Shown: piece after piece, positions 1 to 8,951 of the stretch
How the letters are laid out: each line of letters begins with the position of its first letter
Position numbering within the stretch: the stretch's first letter is position 1
Notes under the pieces: model-generated
What the model was told of the DNA's origin: nothing
Databases searched by the model: none
What the model saw: the letters and a program-made list of their open reading frames with translations, nothing else
DNA from: Verrucomicrobiales bacterium
GTDB taxonomy: Bacteria; Verrucomicrobiota; Verrucomicrobiia; Limisphaerales; CANJXF01
Assembly: GCA_947478865.1 (NCBI GenBank)
Contig: CANJXF010000035.1
Coordinates: 1 to 44,633, forward strand
Direction: 5' to 3'
Length of the DNA: 44,633 nt
Position numbers and translations under genes: made by a program

Positions 1-91
1 CTCGATCGAGTTTTTCCAGGAAATCATTGGTCAATGTCGAAGGCATCAAGCTGTCCAGAAGTCCCAGCTGTGGATTGGTCGTGGTTTGCAT
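1..91 (-). CDS. Start of an outward-reading ORF, possible IS5-like transposase (partial)
   Basis: An ATG at 91-89 opens a frame that stays open to the window edge for 30 codons (MQTTTNPQLGLL...FLEKLDR). A purine-rich stretch (gaaagag on the minus strand) sits directly upstream as a possible ribosome site. The ORF begins about 55 bases beyond the point where the neighbouring prepilin-like gene loses its homology, so it probably belongs to the sequence that interrupted that gene. The FLEKLDR stretch is reminiscent of the segment before the first conserved region of IS5/IS1182-type transposases, but 30 residues are too few to assign a family. It could equally be an unrelated host gene. Confidence 0.4.
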   Translation of the reverse strand, partial: MQTTTNPQLGLLDSLMPSTLTNDFLEKLDR

Positions 92-148
92 CTCTTTCAG
101 ACTTCTATTCACGCGCTATATTCACGCCGAGTTTTTCAGAGGTCTCAA
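1..148 (-). mobile_element. Possible end of an insertion sequence (IS5-like), truncated by window edge
   Basis: Sequence to the left of about 148 no longer matches the prepilin-like gene it interrupts. Read on the minus strand it begins near gagacctctgaaaaact, which resembles the terminal inverted repeats of some IS5-family elements, and carries an ORF start 55 bases in. Only one end is visible, so neither the paired inverted repeat nor a target duplication can be checked. The call rests on the abrupt end of the host gene and is tentative. Confidence 0.35.
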
Positions 149-711
149 TAAGTAGAAAACCAATGGGATCCGCCGGATGGATCGTTATAGGCACCGCCTT
201 CGATAAAAGCGTTCATGGAAATGCTGCGAACGCGCGGCATCTTGGTGGTCCTCCCCACAGTGACCAGCAAGGAGTCCGCCGGGCACTTGTAAATGCCCAG
301 ATTCCGCGTATATGAGCCGATTTTTCCGTTCAGGAGTTTTTGGGTATTCGTATTGTCCGGGTTTCCCGGAATCCAATCCAGCCAGCCTTCCACCCACCCA
401 CCCGTTGAATTACGCCCATCGTTGTTCGGAGGAAAAGATCCCTTGTTATCATCGGCATACAAGGTCACGGCAAGGCCGACCTGCCTTAGATTGCTCAAGC
501 AAGAAATGCCTTGGGCCTTTATCTTTGCCTTGGACAAAGCAGGCAAGAGCAAACCGGCGAGAATGGCAATAATTGCTATAACGACGAGCAGTTCGATCAG
601 CGTAAACCCAGCTCTCCAGTTTTTTGAGGCCAAAGCGTTCACCGCAGACTCAGTCTTCTCCCAGTCTTGATGGACTAATGATAAATTGTTCACGTTGCAA
701 AATCCCGCCAA
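145..711 (-). pseudogene. Prepilin-like (type II secretion/pseudopilin N-terminal domain) protein, 3' truncated
   Basis: The product has the class III-type prepilin signature [18 protein letters not shown] followed by LLPALSKAK, i.e. a leader cleaved before Phe and one transmembrane helix that anchors it in the inner membrane or packs into a pseudopilus. The globular part follows the family up to SHWFSTY and then hits a TGA at 145-147. Family members continue about 60-90 residues to a conserved H-X9-DG element, which is missing here, so the gene is broken where the possible insertion sequence begins. There is no ATG start: the frame opens at a TTG (711), with in-frame GTG codons at about 693 and 642 as alternatives. 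It is related to the prepilin-like genes at 8146, 22113 and 30214. Any remaining function is doubtful. Confidence 0.75.
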
Positions 712-833
712 TTTTAAGGGGCCGCCGCGTCACGGGTCGAACAACGCATTGACCAATATTATTTGTCGGGAACAATCAAAAAATGGCTCACGCCAGGGAT
801 TTCTGTCAAGATTTACCACTCCAAATACTCGCC

Positions 834-1211
834 TCACACCTCGAAATAATCGTCCTCCGCAATATCCGGGACGCCGACGACCAATACGCGCATTTTCCCA
901 CGGGCACCATGAATAGTTCCTGGCGGAATATGAACGAGGGAACCTTTCGAAACCGCGTGTTCGACTCCGTCGAGAACCACGCTGCCGGCACCTTCGATAA
1001 CGTAGTAAAGCTCCGTCGAGCGCTTGTGGTAATGGAGCTTCGTGCCGTCAATATCTACCGCATGAACCCATGCCGCTGGCTTCAGAAGAACGTCCTCGCG
1101 GCTAATGAGGCGATCACGCCAACCACAAGTGCTGCGCTCCCGGGCGGTGTGGCCCTCGTGCCGAATCAGGAGCGGGCCGGGAATCTGGTCAGATTGATGA
1201 ATGCTATTCAT
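834..1211 (-). CDS. Small cupin-domain protein
   Basis: The 125-residue product is a single cupin beta-barrel. Cupin motif 1 is visible as GTKLHYHKRSTELYYVIEG (G-X5-H-X-H-X3-4-E-X6-G), giving a two-His, one-Glu metal site, and motif 2 as PPGTIHGARG, which supplies a further histidine. Such single-domain cupins bind a metal and act as dioxygenases, isomerases or sugar-binding proteins; the sequence does not say which. I chose the ATG at 1211; a TTG at 1262 would add 17 residues of no evident domain. It is cytoplasmic, with no signal peptide. Neighbours are the truncated prepilin-like gene downstream on the same strand and the divergent acyl-CoA dehydrogenase, with no clear functional link to either. 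Confidence 0.8.
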   Translation of the reverse strand: MNSIHQSDQIPGPLLIRHEGHTARERSTCGWRDRLISREDVLLKPAAWVHAVDIDGTKLHYHKRSTELYYVIEGAGSVVLDGVEHAVSKGSLVHIPPGTIHGARGKMRVLVVGVPDIAEDDYFEV

Positions 1212-1463
1212 TGAACTTTTTGTCTCATGGTACGCGTGGGAATGAATAACTGGACCGCGCAAAATTTGTCAATCAATCAGGCTGCTTTGATTTCTTAAAA
1301 TTAGATTTGTCATCTTGCCTCAGGTTTTCTCCTAGTCCTAGCTAGCTCGTAAATCTGCAATTTATGGGTAATGTTATCCAGCGATTCAGAGAACACATAA
1401 AAAAGAGCGCCTTCTTTGAGAATCTGTTTGTCAAACGTAGCGGAAACATAACAGAATTTAATT

Positions 1464-3257
1464 ATGCCTGACCTAAAACAACTCCCCGCTCATCTTATTG
1501 GTGGAAATTTTCTCCTGACAGAAACGGATCCCTGCCTCGTCTTTACGCCAGAGGAATTGTCATCAGAACAACGTCTCATGGCGCAAACGGCGGAAAAGTT
1601 CATGGAGAAGGATGTTCTGCCCAATATCGAAGCGCTGGAGCATCAGGAAGAAGGATTAGCACTAAAACTTTTCCGCCAAGCCGGTGAATTAGGCTTTCTC
1701 GCGATGGGCGTGCCCGCAGAATATGACGGCCTTGGCCTAGGCAGAACCAGCACGGTGGCCGTGGAGGAGCAGTTGACCCGGCTCGGTGGATTTGGGGTCA
1801 CCTGCGGCGCGCATCGCGGCATCGGCACCATGCCACTGCACTACTTCGGGACTGAGGCGCAAAAGAAAAGGTATTTATCCAAGCTGGCCAGCGGTGAGTG
1901 GATGGCGGCTTACGCATTGAGCGAAACCGGCTCCGGTTCCGATGCGCTCGGCCTCCGCACCAAGGCCACCCTTTCCCCTGACGGCAAGCACTACTTGCTC
2001 AATGGCACCAAGATGTGGATATCGAACGCCGGCTGGGCAGACTTGTTCACGGTCTTCGCCAAGGTGGACGGACAGGTGACCGCATTTCTCGTCGAGCGCA
2101 ATTTCCCCGGCGTCTCCTTCGGCAAGGAAGAACACAAGTTGGGAATCAAAACCTCATCCACGCGTCGGGTCATTCTCGAGGATGCCAAAGTGCCCGTCGA
2201 AAATCTTTTGGGCGCAGTCGGCAAAGGCGCTTACATCGCGTTCAACATTTTAAACATCGGACGGTTCGGCCTCGGGGCTGGCGCAATTGGCGGCGCCAAG
2301 GAATCACTGAAGGTCGCAACCCGTTATGCGCTGGAACGCTCCCAATTCGGCCGGCCCATCGCCTCGTTCGGTTTGATCCAGCAAAAGCTGGCGGATATGG
2401 CGACGAGAATCTTTGCCGCCGAAAGCGCCGTCTACCGAACCGCATCCATGATGGACGCCGTGCAGGAAACAGGTGAAATGATGGATTCGACCCCTCCTTT
2501 TCCGCGGAGCCTGGATGAATTCGCGCTGGAATGTTCCATCATCAAGGTGGCGTGCAGCGAAGTTCTCGACGACGTCGCGGACGAAACGTTGCAGATTCAT
2601 GGCGGCTACGGCTACACCGAAGAATTTCCGGCCGCACGCTCCTATCGCGATTCACGCATCAACCGGATTTTCGAGGGCACAAACGAAATCAATCGCTTGT
2701 TCATTCCCGGATTGCTGATGCGCCGGGCGCAACGCGGACGTTTTCCGCTCGTGCAAGCGATCACTAAAGTCAGCAAGGAGCTATTGGATATGCCGCCGCT
2801 GGAGGAAAGTTCCTCCGATGAACTGGTCAACGCGCAAAAGCTTTTGGCCAATGCGAAAAAACTGGTACTCTTTGTTTCCGGCGTGGCTTTCCAAAAGTAT
2901 GGCGAAAAAATGGGGGACGAACAGGAAGTCATGGCCAGCCTCAGCGATATGATCATCGAGGTTTATCTGGGCGAAAGCGCTTTGCTGAGGACGCAAAAAA
3001 ACCGCAAGCTGAACGGCGGTTCTTCGGCAATGTCCGACTTGACGATGCTCTTTGTGAATGAGTCAGTTGGCAAATTGGAATTGCTATCGAAATCGGCTTT
3101 GGCTGCGATTTCGGATGGCGACGAGTTGCGGGCGCAACTGGGAATTGTGCGGCGCCTGTTGCGGTGGTCGCCCTTGAATGCAGTCGCGTTGCGTCGGAAG
3201 ATCGCAAAACGTTTGTGCGAAGTCGGGACCTTTTCTGCATTAGTGACCGTAAAATAA
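1464..3257 (+). CDS. fadE: Acyl-CoA dehydrogenase, FadE/VLCAD-like, with C-terminal extension
   Basis: This FAD enzyme oxidises acyl-CoA to trans-2-enoyl-CoA, the first step of beta-oxidation, passing electrons to ETF. The 597 residues comprise the alpha-helical N domain (about 30-145), the beta middle domain with YALSETGSGSDA and GTKMWISNAG (about 150-245) and the C domain with RSQFGRPI and IHGGYGYTEEFP. The catalytic base is Glu404 in RIFEGTNEI. A further C-terminal region of about 170 residues matches the long bacterial FadE of Bacillus type and mitochondrial VLCAD/ACAD9, not the 380-residue short-chain enzymes. The ATG at 1464 has no clear Shine-Dalgarno. The ligase starts 58 bases downstream on the same strand, so the two probably form an operon. 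EtfBA, the expected electron acceptor, is encoded at 18231-19962. Confidence 0.92.
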   Translation: MPDLKQLPAHLIGGNFLLTETDPCLVFTPEELSSEQRLMAQTAEKFMEKDVLPNIEALEHQEEGLALKLFRQAGELGFLAMGVPAEYDGLGLGRTSTVAVEEQLTRLGGFGVTCGAHRGIGTMPLHYFGTEAQKKRYLSKLASGEWMAAYALSETGSGSDALGLRTKATLSPDGKHYLLNGTKMWISNAGWADLFTVFAKVDGQVTAFLVERNFPGVSFGKEEHKLGIKTSSTRRVILEDAKVPVENLLGAVGKGAYIAFNILNIGRFGLGAGAIGGAKESLKVATRYALERSQFGRPIASFGLIQQKLADMATRIFAAESAVYRTASMMDAVQETGEMMDSTPPFPRSLDEFALECSIIKVACSEVLDDVADETLQIHGGYGYTEEFPAARSYRDSRINRIFEGTNEINRLFIPGLLMRRAQRGRFPLVQAITKVSKELLDMPPLEESSSDELVNAQKLLANAKKLVLFVSGVAFQKYGEKMGDEQEVMASLSDMIIEVYLGESALLRTQKNRKLNGGSSAMSDLTMLFVNESVGKLELLSKSALAAISDGDELRAQLGIVRRLLRWSPLNAVALRRKIAKRLCEVGTFSALVTVK

Positions 3258-3315
3258 ATCGAGGTTTTAAAAAATGGAGCGCGACGTTTGGTCAGGTTGA
3301 ACGTCAAATCAAGGA

Positions 3316-4932
3316 ATGAGCTATCCAAAGACAACTTTACCTGAGCTGTTGGAGCAAACGGCGGCGAAGTCGCCGGGTCACACGGCGCTGATTTATTTCG
3401 GCGCGAAGATCTCCTACGCGCAGCTCTTGAATCACGTCAATCGTTTGGCCGCCGGTTTGCAGGCGATTGGTGTCAAAAAGGGCGATCGCGTCGCATTGAT
3501 GATGCCGAATTGTCCGCAGTTCGTGATCAGCTATTTCGGCGCGCTGAGGGCGGGCGCGATTGTGACCGCGACCAGCTCGATGTACACGTCGCGCGAGATT
3601 GCTCATCAATGGAATGACGCAGGCGCAACCGTCGTCATTGCGGACCGCCGTTTGTATCCCACGATTAAAGCCGCGCTCCCGCAGTTGAAGTCCGTTCGCC
3701 ACATTGTTCTTACCGGCTTGCGCCAGTATTATCCGCACCATTTGGAGGAGCTTTACCAGACACTGGACGCTGGCTCGATTCAAACGAAGGAACCCATTCG
3801 CGCGAGCCACGGGGTTCCAATCATTCATGAGTTTGAAGACCTTCTCAGAATCTCGCATACTCCTGAACCGAGCGGGTTGGTTCAGTCGGACATTGCCTGT
3901 TTGCAATACACCGGGGGTACGACGGGAACTTCAAAAGGGGCGATGCTCACGCATGCCAACCTGGTAATTAATTCCTGGCAGGCGAACTCGTGGATGACCC
4001 TCAGCGAGGATCGCCCGGAAGTCTTGGTTGCTGCCCTGCCCCTGTTCCACATTTTCGCGATGACCTGCGTGATGATTTCTGCGGTGTCGATCAGCGCCAC
4101 CGTGATCATCCTGCCGCGATTCGAACTTCACGCGGCGCTAAACATTATTCGCAAATATCGCCCCACCTTTTTCCATGGCGTCCCGACGATGTACGTCGGA
4201 TTCAACAGCGCGCCGAACGTCGAGAAATACGGGTTCAAGTCACTCCGGATGTGCATGAGTGGCGGCGCGGCCATGCCGGCCGACGTGCGGCAAAAGTTCG
4301 AAGCGTTGACGGGCGGAAAACTGGTCGAAGGCTACGGCTTGACGGAAACATCCCCGGTCACCCATGTAAATCCGCCAACCGGCTCGCCAAAAATCGCGAG
4401 CATTGGATTGCCGATCACGGATACGGAAGCACGGATCGTCGATCTTGAAACCGGCGCCTGCGAAGTGCCCTTAGGCCAGATCGGCGAGATCATCATTCGC
4501 GGCCCGCAAGTCATGCAAGGTTACTGGAACAAGCCCGAGGAAACCGCACTCGTTCTGCGCAATGGCTGGCTTTACACCGGCGATGTGGCCAAGAAAGACG
4601 AGGATGGGTTCTTCTACATCGTCGATCGCAAGAAAGACATGATCATCGCCGGCGGATTCAACATTTATCCACGCGAAGTCGAGGAGGTTTTGTTCGAATG
4701 TCCGAAGGTCAAGGAAGCTGCCGTCATCGGTGTTCCTGATTCCTACCGCGGCGAAACGGTGAAGGCATTTGTCGTTTTGAAAGATGGAGTGACCGCAACG
4801 CCGGAAGAGATTCAGGCTTTTTGCCGCGAGCGAATGGCTTCCTACAAAGTTCCGCGCCAGGTGGTCTTTCGCGATTCAATTCCGAAATCCGGCGTCGGAA
4901 AATATCTTCGACGCGAGCTACGCAACCTCTAG
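3316..4932 (+). CDS. fadD: Long-chain fatty-acid--CoA ligase (AMP-forming)
   Basis: This adenylate-forming enzyme activates fatty acids to acyl-CoA with ATP. The 538-residue length is normal for the family. The ATP/AMP signature YTGGTTGTSKG is at about residues 198-208, followed by the A5 motif GYGLTETSP, the hinge region GWLYTGDVAKKDEDGFFYIV and DRKKDMIIAGGFNIYPREVEE typical of FadD-type enzymes. The A10 lysine lies in the final PKSGVGKYLRRELR. The start is the ATG at 3316 after an aagga stretch that lies unusually close. It probably shares a transcript with the upstream acyl-CoA dehydrogenase and supplies its substrate. Long- versus medium-chain preference cannot be read from the sequence. 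Confidence 0.92.
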   Translation: MSYPKTTLPELLEQTAAKSPGHTALIYFGAKISYAQLLNHVNRLAAGLQAIGVKKGDRVALMMPNCPQFVISYFGALRAGAIVTATSSMYTSREIAHQWNDAGATVVIADRRLYPTIKAALPQLKSVRHIVLTGLRQYYPHHLEELYQTLDAGSIQTKEPIRASHGVPIIHEFEDLLRISHTPEPSGLVQSDIACLQYTGGTTGTSKGAMLTHANLVINSWQANSWMTLSEDRPEVLVAALPLFHIFAMTCVMISAVSISATVIILPRFELHAALNIIRKYRPTFFHGVPTMYVGFNSAPNVEKYGFKSLRMCMSGGAAMPADVRQKFEALTGGKLVEGYGLTETSPVTHVNPPTGSPKIASIGLPITDTEARIVDLETGACEVPLGQIGEIIIRGPQVMQGYWNKPEETALVLRNGWLYTGDVAKKDEDGFFYIVDRKKDMIIAGGFNIYPREVEEVLFECPKVKEAAVIGVPDSYRGETVKAFVVLKDGVTATPEEIQAFCRERMASYKVPRQVVFRDSIPKSGVGKYLRRELRNL

Positions 4933-4936
4933 CTCG

Positions 4937-4954
4937 GAGAATTAATTCTCTTTT
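4937..4954 (+). terminator. Weak terminator-like palindrome after the ligase gene
   Basis: A perfect 14-base palindrome (gagaattaattctc, 4937-4950) lies 5 bases after the ligase stop and is followed by tttt. It could fold as a 5-bp stem with a TTAA loop. The stem is short and AT-rich, so it may be a weak terminator or a protein-binding palindrome. Confidence 0.3.
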
Positions 4955-5011
4955 ATCCAGCTTCGGGTGTTGGCGTAATCGCCGCCCGATGAAGCCAACG
5001 ATCAATCGAAT

Positions 5012-6823
5012 ATGAAAACCAGACCACGCTCAGGAATACAGCTCCCGAAAATCAGCCGCACTTCAGTGCGATGGACGATCCGGTTAACCTTGTGCGCGTT
5101 GACTTTTGTCACAGCAGCAAGCGACTTGGCCGCCGTGACCATTGCCGACAAGGGGAAAAGCAAATATCGCATTGTCGTGTCAGCCAACGCGATCCCTTCC
5201 GAGCGTTATGCGGCCGAAGAATTGCAGCGCTACCTCGAAAAAATCAGCGGCGCAAAACTCCCCATTGTGACTGATGCCACCGTACCCATCTGGCATGAGA
5301 TCCTGCTCGGCAACAATTCTCACCTTGCGAAACTGCGGAGAAAAGTTGATTTCGCGAAACTCGGCCCAGATGGATTCGTGCTGCGCGAAGATGGCAATCG
5401 ATTAATCATTGCTGGAGGAAAACCGCGCGGCACCTTGAATGGCGTTTATACTTTGCTGGAAGAGAAGATCGGCGTCCGATGGTTCACCCCGGACTTGGAA
5501 ACGGTGCCCAAGCTGGAAAGGATCACGCTGCCAAAGCTTAATGAAACCAGGATCCCCGCGCTCGAAAACCGCGATGTTTTCTGGAGCGAACCGATGCACA
5601 ACGCTGACTTCGCCGCGCGCCATCGCATCAATGGACAACATTACGGTTTGAAGGAGAAACACGGCGGCGCGTTTGCCGTTTATCATCCGTTCGTCCACAG
5701 TTTCGACGCGCTTGTCCCGCCAGAACTCTACAAGGATCACCCGGAATATTTCCCGCTGATCGAAGGCAAACGCAAAGACGGATACGTTCAGCGATGCCTC
5801 TCCAACCCGGACGTCCTGAAAATGTCCATCGAACGCGTGCACCAATGGATCAAGGACCATCCCGAGGCGACAATCATCAGCGTCTCCCAGAACGACACCT
5901 TCAACAATTGCCAATGCCATCAATGCAAAGCCATCGATGATGCCGAAGGCAGTCCGGCGGGTTCGCTCATGAAATTCGTCAACGCCATTGCCGAGTCGAT
6001 TGAAAAAGATCATCCCAACGTCCGCATCGACACGCTCGCTTACCAATACACACGCAAACCGCCCAAGACCATTCGCCCGAGGAAAAACGTCATTATCCGG
6101 CTCTGCTCGATCGAATGTTGTTTTTCGCATCCGCTCGAGACCTGTCCCGAGGAAAAAAACCGCCGTTTCCGCGACGATATTGTCGCCTGGGAACCGGTCG
6201 CACCGTTGCTCTACATTTGGGATTACACGACCGACTTCGGCCACTACCAACAGCCGTTTCCAAATTTTGATTCTCTGCAATCAAACGTGAAGTTTTTCGT
6301 CAGGCACGGCGTCAAAAGTTTATTCGAGCAAGGCAACTACTCCAGCGGCGGCAGCGGTGAGATGGAACCGTTGCGCGCGTATGTTCTTGCGAAGCTGCTC
6401 TGGAATCCAGAAACCGACGTGCAAAAACACATTAATGAATTCGTGAATGCCTACTACGGAAAGGCCGCGCCGAAAATTTTTACGTACATCGAAACCATCC
6501 ATCGCCCAGTGCGCGAGAAAGGTCTTCACATCCATATCTTCGACAAACCGAATTCCGCCTATTTGAGCGAGGATGTGATGAATGCCGGCGAAAAAATATT
6601 AAACGAGGCTGAGGGGTTGGCGGAGAACGACGACATTCGCTTTCGCGTGCAAGTCGCGCGATTGCCGGTGTGGTATGTGAAAATTGCCAACGACCGCGTG
6701 ACCGGCGACGCCAAAACAGACTTGGTCAAGCGCTTCGTTGCGATCGCACGTAAAGAAGGTGTCTCGAACGTCAGCGAGTCCAAAACTCTGGATGAATGGG
6801 CCAAGAAGCTGGGCGTCGATTGA
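5012..6823 (+). CDS. Secreted DUF4838 protein (alpha-glucuronidase-like)
   Basis: A long Sec-type signal segment (basic start, then LTLCALTFVTAASDLAA) precedes a GH20b/GH67N-like zincin-fold domain (about residues 45-150; AAEELQRYLEKISGA and PRGTLNGVYTLLEEKIGVRW). It is followed by a DUF4838 domain (about 165-440) with the characteristic cysteine cluster NNCQCHQCKAIDDAEGSPAG. The family is related to alpha-glucuronidases and other TIM-barrel glycosidases and is common in Verrucomicrobiota and Bacteroidota, but the substrate is mostly unknown. The start is the ATG at 5012, 79 bases after the ligase gene. The next gene begins only about 20 bases after its stop, suggesting co-transcription with a polysaccharide-related cluster. 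It shares its N-terminal domain type with the protein at 36251-38713. Confidence 0.8.
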   Translation: MKTRPRSGIQLPKISRTSVRWTIRLTLCALTFVTAASDLAAVTIADKGKSKYRIVVSANAIPSERYAAEELQRYLEKISGAKLPIVTDATVPIWHEILLGNNSHLAKLRRKVDFAKLGPDGFVLREDGNRLIIAGGKPRGTLNGVYTLLEEKIGVRWFTPDLETVPKLERITLPKLNETRIPALENRDVFWSEPMHNADFAARHRINGQHYGLKEKHGGAFAVYHPFVHSFDALVPPELYKDHPEYFPLIEGKRKDGYVQRCLSNPDVLKMSIERVHQWIKDHPEATIISVSQNDTFNNCQCHQCKAIDDAEGSPAGSLMKFVNAIAESIEKDHPNVRIDTLAYQYTRKPPKTIRPRKNVIIRLCSIECCFSHPLETCPEEKNRRFRDDIVAWEPVAPLLYIWDYTTDFGHYQQPFPNFDSLQSNVKFFVRHGVKSLFEQGNYSSGGSGEMEPLRAYVLAKLLWNPETDVQKHINEFVNAYYGKAAPKIFTYIETIHRPVREKGLHIHIFDKPNSAYLSEDVMNAGEKILNEAEGLAENDDIRFRVQVARLPVWYVKIANDRVTGDAKTDLVKRFVAIARKEGVSNVSESKTLDEWAKKLGVD

Positions 6824-6844
6824 TGAAGATTGAACTACGCTTCC

Positions 6845-8098
6845 ATGAATTCAATTTTTACGAGAATCCAGTCAGCCATCCCGCGCTTGATGCCGCTCTT
6901 AATTCTGGGACTGTTCTTGAAGCTGGATCTCCGGGCGGCGGCGGAAGAGACAACCTTTCCGATTGAAGTCCTGCCCTCTGAGGCAACGCAGATGACGGAC
7001 AAGGAAACCGGCGCATCTCTATTATTCCTAACCACGAATCCCGCACTGGACCAGAACCTCTACTACGAACAGCGCTCATGGTTGGCCGATAGTTCAGTAA
7101 TCTTATTTCGGTCGTCACGGACCAATGGCGGTCTCATGGGATATGTGACAAAGACTGGGGAGTTGCTGCGGCTCTCTTCCCCGGAGGGCGGTTATGGAGG
7201 ATCAACGGGCGCAAATCTGAAAAACTCGTTCTATGCAATGCGCGGGAACAAAGTCGTCGAGGTGTTTCTCGATCTTAAATATGGCGCGAAAGACCTTTTG
7301 AAAGCCGCAGCCCGCGAGCGGGTCATCGCCAGTTTGCCCGAAGAATTCATGCCACCCAATACCGCCCTCACCGAAAACTCGGATGGCACCTTGCTAGCCT
7401 TCGGCGCAGGTGGACGGGGCGAGGCGAACACCGGAAAGGACGCGAAGGTCGTGATCGTCAACGCCAGCAGCGGGGATATAAGAGCCGTGCATCGCGTCCC
7501 GGGAAGTGCGTTTAGCGGTCACGTTGTCTTCAGCCGGACCAATCCAAACCTTGTTAGCTTTTGTGAAGAAGGCGGTTGGCTTTCCGTCGTCGATGTACAA
7601 ATTGCAAAACGTGTTTTTCAACACAAAAAAGTGGAAGGCGAATTCGCCACGCATCATTGCTGGTGGCTGGGCGATACGATCACGTTTACCGGAGGATTCC
7701 ACCCCCAGCCCACCGAAGACGCAGACGTCAAAGTGATCGACATCCACACTGGCGAAGTCCGGATTCTTGGGAAAGGAAGCTGGTGGCCGGGCGCAACACC
7801 CGCCGAACTCGCTCGCCAGAACTGGTGGCACGCCTGTGGTTCTGAGCAAGGACGTTGGCTCGCCGCCGATAATTGGCACGGCGACATAGGTCTCTTTCAT
7901 TCCAAGACCACCCGCACTTACTACCTGACCAAGAATCATCGCACCTACGGAAAGGGAACCCATCCCGAAGTCGGCTGGGATCGCAAGGGTGAACAAGTCA
8001 TTTTCGCTTCCTACAAGCTCGGGAATATTGATGTTTGCGTCGCCACCATTCCAAAACAGTGGCAGGAAGCCTGGAGCGGCCAACTGTCTATTCCCTGA
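6845..8098 (+). CDS. Secreted oligogalacturonate-lyase-like beta-propeller protein
   Basis: The 417-residue product has an N-terminal hydrophobic signal ([19 protein letters not shown]) and a TolB/WD-like propeller. Several features suggest the oligogalacturonate lyase family: an N-terminal blade with [17 protein letters not shown], then histidines in [15 protein letters not shown] and WWHACG, and a final [18 protein letters not shown] resembling the metal-binding blades of that enzyme, which cleaves unsaturated pectin fragments by Mn-dependent beta-elimination. Whether the full metal site is kept needs alignment. I chose the ATG at 6845; an in-frame TTG at 6830 is the alternative. It sits between the DUF4838 gene and a prepilin-like gene in what looks like one transcription unit. 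Confidence 0.65.
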   Translation: MNSIFTRIQSAIPRLMPLLILGLFLKLDLRAAAEETTFPIEVLPSEATQMTDKETGASLLFLTTNPALDQNLYYEQRSWLADSSVILFRSSRTNGGLMGYVTKTGELLRLSSPEGGYGGSTGANLKNSFYAMRGNKVVEVFLDLKYGAKDLLKAAARERVIASLPEEFMPPNTALTENSDGTLLAFGAGGRGEANTGKDAKVVIVNASSGDIRAVHRVPGSAFSGHVVFSRTNPNLVSFCEEGGWLSVVDVQIAKRVFQHKKVEGEFATHHCWWLGDTITFTGGFHPQPTEDADVKVIDIHTGEVRILGKGSWWPGATPAELARQNWWHACGSEQGRWLAADNWHGDIGLFHSKTTRTYYLTKNHRTYGKGTHPEVGWDRKGEQVIFASYKLGNIDVCVATIPKQWQEAWSGQLSIP

Positions 8099-8145
8099 CC
8101 CTCAATTGCATGCCACATGCTCCCAAATATTCTGCCGAAATCACG

Positions 8146-8838
8146 ATGAAACAGAGCAACTTTTCTTTTAAGCCCTCGCCGCGGTTTCCACGCGCCGAGC
8201 GTGCGTTCACATTGATTGAACTCCTGGTTGTGATCGCCATTATCGGCATCCTTGCCGGCTTGCTTTTGCCAGCCCTCTCGAAGGCGAAGGTCCGGGCGCA
8301 CAATGCGCAATGCCTATCCCAATTGCGCCAATGCAATGTGGCCATGCAGCTGTATTTGCAAGACTACGACGACCGCTTCTTCTGGGGAGATCCGCGCTCG
8401 GCAACCATTGGAACCGAAGGCATGGAATGGTTCGTCTGGGCTGGGCGCACGAATAACAACATCGAGGTCGGCCAGGGCAATATTTTCAACCGAATTGACC
8501 GGCCCCTCAACCATTACGGCTTGAACCAAAAGGTGGTAACCTGCCCCCTCGATCAGGGCCGAAGCGATACCTTGGGCAACCGATTGAGCGAATGGGTGGG
8601 CAACTCCTATATGTTCAATGCCGTTGGCCTGCCCCAGTCAACCAACGGCGGGCTCGCCGGACAGCGCTCGACCAGCGTTCGTATCCCTTCGAAGACTGTT
8701 CTCTTCGCGGACAACATCATTGTTTTCCCAACAGACCCGAAGGGATGGCATCGAGACCGCCCCTCGGGCAACACCATGCTGGCGGATGGCCACAACGAAT
8801 TTTTCACTGCGGCCAACGCAACCAATCTCGTCTGGTAA
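8146..8838 (+). CDS. Prepilin-like protein (type II secretion pseudopilin-type N-terminus)
   Basis: The 230-residue product has a basic leader, the cleavage/methylation site and membrane helix [19 protein letters not shown], then [12 protein letters not shown] and a globular domain with [21 protein letters not shown]. It ends in the family element [10 protein letters not shown]. Note Ala instead of the usual Gly before Phe at the cleavage site (AFTLIE). The predicted location is the inner membrane or periplasm, perhaps in a pseudopilus-like assembly; the role of this large family is not established. I chose the ATG at 8146, 47 bases after the previous stop; the frame is open upstream to 8035, but that would overlap the propeller gene. 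It lies inside the secreted-hydrolase cluster. Confidence 0.85.
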   Translation: MKQSNFSFKPSPRFPRAERAFTLIELLVVIAIIGILAGLLLPALSKAKVRAHNAQCLSQLRQCNVAMQLYLQDYDDRFFWGDPRSATIGTEGMEWFVWAGRTNNNIEVGQGNIFNRIDRPLNHYGLNQKVVTCPLDQGRSDTLGNRLSEWVGNSYMFNAVGLPQSTNGGLAGQRSTSVRIPSKTVLFADNIIVFPTDPKGWHRDRPSGNTMLADGHNEFFTAANATNLVW

Positions 8839-8951
8839 AACCCATCTCCATGCCTTTAGCCGAAAGCTCAGTCCACTCCACAAATTTACTGATCAGCGGC
8901 CCGCGGAATGTCATCCACTCCTCTGGATGTGGAACCCCGAAATCAAAACAA

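Noticed and set aside
5402-6280. 292-codon minus-strand frame opposite the DUF4838 gene
   Set aside because: It has no recognisable domain and mirrors the coding bias of the plus-strand gene.
8592-8951. Frame open 360 bases upstream of the 725-residue secreted protein gene
   Set aside because: It overlaps the prepilin-like gene in another frame, and a good signal peptide begins at the ATG at 8952.
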